NCBI GenBank assembly: GCA_947168485.1
Contig: CAMVLZ010000014.1
Span: 1 to 38,846 of the forward strand
From: an uncultured Bacillota bacterium
GTDB taxonomy: Bacteria; Bacillota_I; Bacilli_A; RF39; UBA660
DNA length: 38,846 nucleotides
Direction: 5' to 3'
Made by a program: the position numbers and the translations under genes. The notes under the pieces were generated by a model. That model was not told the origin of the DNA, ran no database searches, and saw nothing but the letters and a program-made list of their open reading frames with translations. Shown piece by piece: positions 33,447-38,846 of this stretch (positions are counted from its first letter, which is position 1; the number at the start of each line of letters is the position of its first letter).

Positions 33447-34775
33447 TTATTTATCTATTTTAATTATAACTTGATATTTTTGTGGGAAGTCCATTTCTTC
33501 CATAGAAATACTTATTCCTTTTTCCTTTAAAGAATTAACTAACTCTTTAATATTATCTTTAGCTGTATCAACAGTAACTTCCTCATTAGGTTGTTCTTTT
33601 TGTTCTCCAATATCTATTTCATTTGGAAGATTAATTTCTGATAAATCAGGAGTCTTGAAATAATCTTCTACATTAGAAGTTTCATCATCTTCTGTAGTTT
33701 CAGCTGTTTTTACAATTGCTTCAGCTGGTGTTAAGAAGTTTCCTTCTTTTGGTTCTTGTTTAACTGTTGGTGTTGGTAAATTTAGTAAACTATCAAGTGA
33801 TGAACCTCCAGTTGCTGGAACTGAATTAATATCTTGAGCATTATTCTTTATATCTTCTACATTAGGTGTTGTTCCAGTTAAAAATGTATGTGAACTATTA
33901 TCTTCTTCATCTTCATTATCATCTATATTACTATAATCTAAGAATTTTTCTTCTCCACCTGGATTATTATCATCAAGTATTTTTACTTTTCCTACTTCTT
34001 CAGTTGGATCTTTTATTTCAGTAGTAGGTTTAAGTGGAGCATTATTGATAAAATTATTCAAAAAATTTTCAGGACCTTTACTTTCTGTTGCTGGTGGTGT
34101 ACTAGGTTGGTCTACAGGTTGAGGTATATCTGTTGGACTAGGTACTTTTTCTTCTTTTTCTTTTCTTGGATATATTTTATCTATTTCTTTTTCTAAATCT
34201 CTAACATTAATTTTTTCACTTATTACTCTTTTTAACATTTCTGTTTGTTTTGCTGAATCCTCTATTCTTAATAGTGTTCTAGCGTGACGTTCAGAAATTT
34301 CTTCAGATAGAAGTGCTTTTTTTACATCATCATTTAATTGAAGTAATCTTAATTTATTTGCAACTGCTGATTGTGATTTACCCATAGTTTTAGCTAACTC
34401 TTCTTGTGTCATTTCATCTAACTCAAGAATTTTTTGGTATGTTTTAGCTTCTTCTATAGGATTAAGATTTTTTCTTTGTAAGTTTTCTAGTAGTGCAACT
34501 TTTGATGATTCTTTATCATCTAAATTATTAATAATTGCAGGTATAGTAGTTTTTCCTGCTAAAGCAGATGCTTTATATCTTCTTTCTCCAGCAATTATTT
34601 CATATTTACCATTAACTGATCGAACTATAATAGGTTGAATAACACCATGTTCTTTAATAGAAACAGCTAATTCTTTTAATGCTTGATCATCAAATACCTC
34701 TCTAGGTTGAAACTTATTAGGTATGATATCATTTAGGTTTAATTGTACTACTTCTTTTTTATCATCTTGATTCAT
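33447..34775 (-). CDS. noc: Noc-like ParB paralogue with a long acidic tail
   Basis: A 442-residue ParB-family protein at the noc position between rsmG and parA. N-domain IPNKFQPREVF and GERRYKAS, ENLQRKNLNPIEEA, and an HTH reading GKSQSAVANKLRLLQL...ISERHAR: Gln, Lys and Arg at three positions that, as I recall, set Noc rather than ParB binding preference. Bacillus Noc (about 283 residues) blocks division over the chromosome. Here the amphipathic N-terminal helix of Noc is missing, and residues about 205-395 are a disordered Pro/Asp/Glu-rich tail before a small C-terminal domain (about 398-442). ATG at 34775 has GAGGG six nt upstream. Confidence 0.82.
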   Translation of the reverse strand: MNQDDKKEVVQLNLNDIIPNKFQPREVFDDQALKELAVSIKEHGVIQPIIVRSVNGKYEIIAGERRYKASALAGKTTIPAIINNLDDKESSKVALLENLQRKNLNPIEEAKTYQKILELDEMTQEELAKTMGKSQSAVANKLRLLQLNDDVKKALLSEEISERHARTLLRIEDSAKQTEMLKRVISEKINVRDLEKEIDKIYPRKEKEEKVPSPTDIPQPVDQPSTPPATESKGPENFLNNFINNAPLKPTTEIKDPTEEVGKVKILDDNNPGGEEKFLDYSNIDDNEDEEDNSSHTFLTGTTPNVEDIKNNAQDINSVPATGGSSLDSLLNLPTPTVKQEPKEGNFLTPAEAIVKTAETTEDDETSNVEDYFKTPDLSEINLPNEIDIGEQKEQPNEEVTVDTAKDNIKELVNSLKEKGISISMEEMDFPQKYQVIIKIDK

Positions 34776-34842
34776 AAGCATCCCTCTATTCTTTCCTATA
34801 ATATATTATATATTATTTTTATATATCTTTCAATTAAAAAAT

Positions 34843-34866
34843 AAAAACTCTTAATAAAGAGTTTTT
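34843..34866 (-). terminator. Terminator of the ProX-like gene, overlapping its stop
   Basis: AAAAACTCTT-TATT-AAGAGTTTTT then T-rich; the gene's TAA begins the stem. Confidence 0.85.
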
Positions 34867-35401
34867 ATAATTCAACTATTTTAGCTTCATGATTTATATT
34901 TGGAAGTATTACTTCTAATAAATCTTTAGTTTTTATTTTTATATGACGTAGACTTGTTCCTGTATTACATGAGAAGTATTCTTCTTCTGTGATTGGTTTA
35001 TCTATTACTACTTGAACTTTTCCTTCTACATCTTTTATAGAACATAATACACTTGCACTACCTGGAGTCACTCCAACTATATCTAATAAGTCATCTACAC
35101 TAGCAAAAGATACTCGTGAGCATTCCATTTCTCTAGAGAAATCTTTTGTTACAAATGGTTTATCTGCTGGAAGTACTACTAGATAATATTGAGTCTTTTG
35201 TCTATTGCATACAAATACTGTTTTTCTTATTTCTGATCCTAATTTTTTATCTAGTTCTATGCAAGACTCCATAGTATTAGCTTCATCATTATCAATTCTT
35301 TCAAAATCAATATTTAATTCTTTTAACTTATTAAATATTAACTCTTCTACCTCATTTTCAAATTTTTCAGGTATCTCTTTTGTAATTTCACTTATGTACA
35401 T
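34865..35401 (-). CDS. YbaK/ProX-type aminoacyl-tRNA deacylase
   Basis: A 178-residue editing-domain protein, probably the stand-alone ProXp-ala/PrdX type that removes alanine from mischarged tRNA-Pro. The GSEIRKTVFVCNRQKTQYYLVVLPADKP strand pair, SRVSFASVDDLLDIVGVTPGSASVL and the late VVIDKPITEEEYFSCNTGTSLRHIKIKTKDLLEVI are characteristic. The ORF track adds 48 residues from the preceding intergenic region, across a terminator; the ATG at 35401 with AAAGGAG is the real start. The exact substrate is inferred from the family. Single-gene transcript between rsmG and noc. Confidence 0.85.
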   Translation of the reverse strand: MYISEITKEIPEKFENEVEELIFNKLKELNIDFERIDNDEANTMESCIELDKKLGSEIRKTVFVCNRQKTQYYLVVLPADKPFVTKDFSREMECSRVSFASVDDLLDIVGVTPGSASVLCSIKDVEGKVQVVIDKPITEEEYFSCNTGTSLRHIKIKTKDLLEVILPNINHEAKIVEL

Positions 35402-35445
35402 AAATATCTCCTTTTTTATTTGATTATATACCTTTTTAATAAACA

Positions 35446-35476
35446 AAAAAAGAGAAAAATTAATTTTCTCTTTTTT
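35446..35476 (-). terminator. mnmG-rsmG terminator
   Basis: Minus strand: AAAAAAGAGAAAA / TTTTCTCTTTTTT around a short loop. It lies about 58 nt beyond the rsmG stop, an unusually long trailer for this window. Confidence 0.7.
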
Positions 35477-35534
35477 GTTTTTTCTTACTTCAGTTGATGC
35501 TGGTAATGATGCTATTTTTATAGAATAAATAACC

Positions 35535-36176
35535 TTATTTTTCAATGTTTGTAATACTTATTAAACTTCTTTTACTCTTCTCAATAGGTAATTCAAATTT
35601 AATAATTTTTTCTATTTTATACTTTTTATTTAACTTTTCTTCTACTTCTTTAGTTAATTCAGAATCAATATCAGCTTTCATAGCAATAAGTTTTCCATTC
35701 TTTTTAACTAAATGCATTGTATAATCCATTAACTTTTCAATGTTAGCTACTGCTCTTGATGTAACTATATCAAATTTTTCATTATATTCTTCTGCTCTAA
35801 TGTGAATAGTTCTTATTCCTTTTAATTGTAATTTATTTATTACTTCATCAAGAAACTTAAGTTTCTTTTCTCTAGCATCTACTAATACTATATCTAAATG
35901 TGGATAAAATATTTTCAATACAACTCCAGGGAAACCTGCTCCTGTACCAATATCACATAGAGTATTATAATCATTTAAATCTATTATTTTATTAATAGTT
36001 AGTGAATCATAAAAATGTTTTAAATATACTTCTTCTTTATCAGTAATTCTCGTTAAATTTATCTTAGAATTCCATTCTATCAATAGGTTAAAATACTCCT
36101 CTAGTTTTGATAATTGTTCTTTTGTAGCATTTATTCCTAACTTATTAAGTTCTTCTATAAATATTTTATCTGTCAT
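35535..36176 (-). CDS. rsmG: 16S rRNA (guanine527-N7)-methyltransferase
   Basis: Methylates G527 (E. coli numbering) of 16S rRNA; loss gives low-level streptomycin resistance in many bacteria. The 213 residues include the SAM loop CDIGTGAGFPGVVLKI, DAREKKLKFLDEV and VTSRAVANIEKL. It overlaps mnmG by 11 nt with GAGGAG inside mnmG, the usual mnmG-rsmG pair. Confidence 0.98.
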   Translation of the reverse strand: MTDKIFIEELNKLGINATKEQLSKLEEYFNLLIEWNSKINLTRITDKEEVYLKHFYDSLTINKIIDLNDYNTLCDIGTGAGFPGVVLKIFYPHLDIVLVDAREKKLKFLDEVINKLQLKGIRTIHIRAEEYNEKFDIVTSRAVANIEKLMDYTMHLVKKNGKLIAMKADIDSELTKEVEEKLNKKYKIEKIIKFELPIEKSKRSLISITNIEK

Positions 36177-38046
36177 TATATTTTCTCCTCAAATAAACCA
36201 TTAATATAGATATATCAGCTGGATTTACTCCACTTATTCTTGATGCTTGTCCTAAAGATAAAGGTCTAATATCTTTAAGTTTTTCTCTTGCTTCACTAGC
36301 TAGATTTAATACATCATCATAATCTATATCTTCTGGAATACCCTTTGACTCTAAAGATAACATTTTTTCTGCTTCTTTATTTGCTTTTTTTATGTATCCT
36401 TCATATTTAACAATTATTTCAACTTCTTCTTTAACATCATTTGAATAATTTAATTCTATAAAGTTAGATAAATCATCTATTGATATTTCTGGTCTTTTTA
36501 AGAATTCATATAATGATATTCCTTCATTTAGAATTGATGTATCTAATTTTTTTAGAATTTCTTTTGTTTCTTTCTTAGGAGTTATTCTTGTTTCTTTTAA
36601 TAAATTAGTTAATTCTTCAATATTATTCATTTTATCTTTAAATAATTTATATCTATCATCATCTATTAAACCAACTTCTCTACCATATTCAGTAAGACGA
36701 GAATCAGCATTATCATTTCTTAATAATAATCTATATTCTGCACGTGATGTTAATAATCTATAAGGATCTTTAATTCCTTTAGTAACTAAATCATCTATTA
36801 GTACTCCAATATATGATTCATTTCTTTTTAAAATTAAAGGTGCTTTTCCTTGTAATTTTTGATTTGCATTTATTCCAGCAATTAAACCTTGTCCTGCTGC
36901 TTCTTCATAACCAGATGTTCCATTTATTTGTCCTGCTGTAAATAGATTTTCTATTAATTTTGTTTCTAATGAAGGTTTTAATTGTTTTGAATCAATTGCA
37001 TCATACTCTATAGCATAAGCATATTTTAATATTTTAGCATTTTCTAAACCTTCTAATGAATGAACTAATTCATCTTGTACATAATAAGGCATACTAGTTG
37101 AAAATCCTTGTATATATATAGTATTTCCATACTCAGGATCTGATTCTACATTACTTTCAGGTTCTAAGAACAATTGATGTCTTTCTTTATCAGAGAATCT
37201 TACTACCTTGTCTTCTATTGATGGGCAATATCTTGGCCCTACTCCTTGAACATATCCTCCGTACATAGATGATTCTTGTAGATGATCATTTATTATTTTA
37301 TGTGTTTTATCATTTGTATAAATTAAATGACATGGTACTTGGTTGTCTACATCATAAAATGTTTTATTGTCAAAAGAGAATGTTCTTATTACGTTGTCTC
37401 CTGGTTCTAACCTAGTCTTATCATAATCGATAGAATGTTTGTCTATTCTTGGAGGTGTTCCTGTTTTTAGTCTTAGAATATTGAATCCTAAATCTTTTAA
37501 TTTATCTGATAAGTGATTAGATCTTTTTTCTCCATGTGGTCCTGAAGGAGTTCTATCTTTTCCATTTAATATATCTGCTTTTAGATATGTACCTGTAGTT
37601 AATATTACTGCTTTTGATGAAATCTTCTCATTATTTTCTAGTACTATTCCTTTAATAGTATCATTTTCTACTATTAAGTCTTCTACCATAGCTTCTTTAA
37701 TAGTTAGATTTTTTTCTTGATTTAGAGTTTTCAACATTTCTTGTGGATAAATATTTTTATCTTCTTGAGCACGTAATGCTTGTACTGCTGGTCCTTTTTT
37801 AGTATTTAGCATTTTCATTTGGATACATGCTTTATCTGCATTTTTACCCATTTCTCCACCTAAGGCATCTATTTCTCTAACAACTATACCTTTAGCTGGA
37901 CCTCCAATAGAAGGATTACAAGGCATATCAGCAACATTTTTAATATTACCTGTTACTAAAAGTGTTTTATTACCTAATCTAGAACTAGATAGAGCAGCTT
38001 CACATCCAGCATGTCCTCCTCCAACTACAATTATGTCATATTCCAT
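36166..38046 (-). CDS. mnmG: tRNA uridine-5-carboxymethylaminomethyl synthesis enzyme MnmG (GidA)
   Basis: FAD protein that, with MnmE, modifies U34 of tRNAs. The 626 residues have the dinucleotide fold IIVVGGGHAGCEAALSSSRLG, MPCNPSIGGPAKGIVVREIDALGG, and the C-terminal helical MnmE-binding domain. The ORF track starts at GTG in the AGGTGAT ribosome site; ATG at 38046 gives MEYDIIVVGGGHAG. It has its own promoter because a plus-strand gene separates it from mnmE. Confidence 0.98.
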   Translation of the reverse strand: MEYDIIVVGGGHAGCEAALSSSRLGNKTLLVTGNIKNVADMPCNPSIGGPAKGIVVREIDALGGEMGKNADKACIQMKMLNTKKGPAVQALRAQEDKNIYPQEMLKTLNQEKNLTIKEAMVEDLIVENDTIKGIVLENNEKISSKAVILTTGTYLKADILNGKDRTPSGPHGEKRSNHLSDKLKDLGFNILRLKTGTPPRIDKHSIDYDKTRLEPGDNVIRTFSFDNKTFYDVDNQVPCHLIYTNDKTHKIINDHLQESSMYGGYVQGVGPRYCPSIEDKVVRFSDKERHQLFLEPESNVESDPEYGNTIYIQGFSTSMPYYVQDELVHSLEGLENAKILKYAYAIEYDAIDSKQLKPSLETKLIENLFTAGQINGTSGYEEAAGQGLIAGINANQKLQGKAPLILKRNESYIGVLIDDLVTKGIKDPYRLLTSRAEYRLLLRNDNADSRLTEYGREVGLIDDDRYKLFKDKMNNIEELTNLLKETRITPKKETKEILKKLDTSILNEGISLYEFLKRPEISIDDLSNFIELNYSNDVKEEVEIIVKYEGYIKKANKEAEKMLSLESKGIPEDIDYDDVLNLASEAREKLKDIRPLSLGQASRISGVNPADISILMVYLRRKYNDR

Positions 38047-38077
38047 ACAAATCACCTATGTCCCTTTTTCCGTATGT

Positions 38078-38106
38078 ATTATAGCAAAATTTCATATATT
38101 TAACAA
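38078..38106 (-). promoter_or_regulatory. mnmG-rsmG promoter
   Basis: TTGTTA, 17 nt, TATAAT with TGc ahead, on the minus strand; divergent from the membrane-gene promoter. Confidence 0.65.
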
Positions 38107-38112
38107 CATTTA

Positions 38113-38121
38113 TGATATTAT
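38113..38121 (+). promoter_or_regulatory. Promoter of the membrane-protein gene, extended -10
   Basis: TGaTATTAT; the leader is about 12 nt and begins close to AAGGTGAT. Confidence 0.5.
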
Positions 38122-38139
38122 ATATTTAAGGTGATATTT

Positions 38140-38712
38140 ATGATACAAATTATTGACTATATATCAGGTGAACAACAACTATTTATTTATATTTTTTCTT
38201 TAATGTTTGCTTTTTGTTTTTTAAGTTATACATTAGTTGCTTTAGGTAATAATTATAATTTTAAAATTACTTCTACATTAATATCTATTTGTTTAATTAT
38301 TCTCGTTTGTAACACTTTCATATGTTTTAGTGATTATTATAACTTCATTTTTAATTATAACTCTGTAGAAATTAAAATACCTATATTATTTTATTTATCT
38401 ATAATATTCTTAATATTTTGTCTATTAATAGATATTCTTTCTATAGTTTATGTATTTATTAAAAATAGAATTGGTAAAGAGATTTTTGCATCTATTATAT
38501 TTATGATGACTAGTTTTACTTTTTATATGCAAAAAGTTTATGATAAAGAGTCTTTTAATAGAATATTTGAGAATTATTCAATTAAAGATAGTAAATCTAT
38601 TCTTATAAATAATATTTATCATTATTGGTATATTCTAGTTATTGGTATTATTATAACTATCATTTATCTAATTATATGTAGAAAAAAATATAAAAAAGAG
38701 AAGTCTAATTAG
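38140..38712 (+). CDS. Unknown five-helix membrane protein
   Basis: No family recognised. The 190-residue protein is very hydrophobic, rich in Ile, Phe and Tyr, with about five membrane helices (near 12-34, 43-64, 80-106, 112-130 and 162-183) and a basic C-terminal tail (RKKYKKEKSN). No catalytic motif is apparent. The ATG at 38140 follows AAGGTGAT; the ORF-track GTG lies in that site. It is inserted head-on between mnmE and mnmG, which are adjacent in Bacillus and many relatives. Its stop codon is inside the shared terminator hairpin. Confidence 0.7.
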   Translation: MIQIIDYISGEQQLFIYIFSLMFAFCFLSYTLVALGNNYNFKITSTLISICLIILVCNTFICFSDYYNFIFNYNSVEIKIPILFYLSIIFLIFCLLIDILSIVYVFIKNRIGKEIFASIIFMMTSFTFYMQKVYDKESFNRIFENYSIKDSKSILINNIYHYWYILVIGIIITIIYLIICRKKYKKEKSN

Positions 38713-38718
38713 ACTTCT
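38699..38718. terminator. Bidirectional terminator between the membrane gene and mnmE
   Basis: Palindrome AGAAGTCTAATTAGACTTCT with T-rich flanks on both strands. It contains the stop TAG of the plus-strand gene. Confidence 0.85.
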
Positions 38719-38719
38719 T

Positions 38720-38846
38720 TTATTTTCCTACACAGAAATTTTTAAATAGATTATCTATTATTTCATCTGAGTATGTTTCTCCTATGATTTCTCCTAAAGT
38801 ATCAAAAGCATCTTTTAAATCTATTTCTACCATATCAATTGGCATC
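38720..38846 (-). CDS. mnmE: tRNA modification GTPase MnmE, C-terminal end (partial)
   Basis: Only the last 42 codons are in the window, not in the ORF track. Translating the minus strand gives [20 protein letters not shown], then [21 protein letters not shown] and TAA. This is the end of the helical domain plus the invariant FC(I/V)GK C-terminus, whose Cys is essential in MnmE. The rest lies to the right, towards the expected rnpA-rpmH-dnaA origin region. Confidence 0.95.
   Translation of the reverse strand, partial: MPIDMVEIDLKDAFDTLGEIIGETYSDEIIDNLFKNFCVGK

Noticed and set aside
35535-35545. Apparent eighth 11-nt overlap between rsmG and the ORF-track start of the ProX-like gene
   Set aside because: The TTG start has no ribosome site and the reading frame crosses a terminator; the family N-terminus begins at 35401.

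Overview
This 38.8 kb window is chromosomal DNA from a low-GC member of the Bacillota (Bacilli side), most likely one of the small-genome, uncultured, Mollicutes-related gut lineages that still make a cell wall. Evidence: very AT-rich DNA, TAA-dominated stop codons (TGA ends only prfA and parA of 43 genes; Trp codons checked are TGG, so UGA is a stop), Firmicutes-only families (RpoE delta, long HPF, DUF951, DUF1146, DUF1934, Noc) and Bacillus-like gene order. MurA, TagO, Mbl and an M23 hydrolase show that peptidoglycan is present. The species cannot be named from sequence alone.

Layout: 38 of 43 genes lie on the minus strand, which fits the left arm of the chromosome running away from an origin to the right (mnmE, mnmG, rsmG, noc, parA, parB is the classic origin-side order). 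From right to left: mnmE end / unknown membrane gene (+) / mnmG-rsmG / ProX-type deacylase / noc / parA-parB-mscS-DUF951-abgT / CofE-like ligase (+) / ychF-pgeF / zinc-ribbon membrane gene (+) / rpsF-ssb-rpsR / DHH phosphodiesterase-rplI-dnaB-M23-walJ-rlmH-ung / duplicated-domain unknown gene / lemA-pta (+) / DUF1934-argS / rpoE / prfA-prmC / fba-murA / rpmE / rpiB-DUF1146-mbl-tagO / hpf / secA / a tyrosine integrase. The left half condenses the Bacillus block rpoE...fba-murA...rpmE...prfA-prmC and the rpiB, ywzB, mbl, tagO, hpf, secA genes. The integrase sits directly downstream of secA, where prfB is often found.

The genes are mostly housekeeping: translation (argS, prfA, prmC, rpmE, rplI, rpsF, rpsR, rlmH, mnmE/G, rsmG, hpf), replication and segregation (dnaB, ssb, parA, parB, noc, ung), envelope (murA, tagO, mbl, M23, walJ, mscS, secA) and central metabolism (fba, pta, rpiB). 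No rRNA, tRNA, CRISPR array or IS element was seen. No gene-free stretch exceeds 300 bases; the longest, 1386-1629, holds the integrase control region.

No clear new multi-gene system is visible. The best leads are helically phased GCGAAC repeats plus a terminator ahead of the integrase; a CofE/FolC2-type glutamyl ligase convergent with an AbgT transporter (possible folate salvage); a GdpP reduced to its DHH-DHHA1 core; a Noc with an acidic disordered tail; an unknown protein made of two copies of a ~150-residue domain; and genome-wide compaction: TGnTATAAT promoters, stop codons inside terminator hairpins, and gene junctions that use only 1-nt or 11-nt overlaps.
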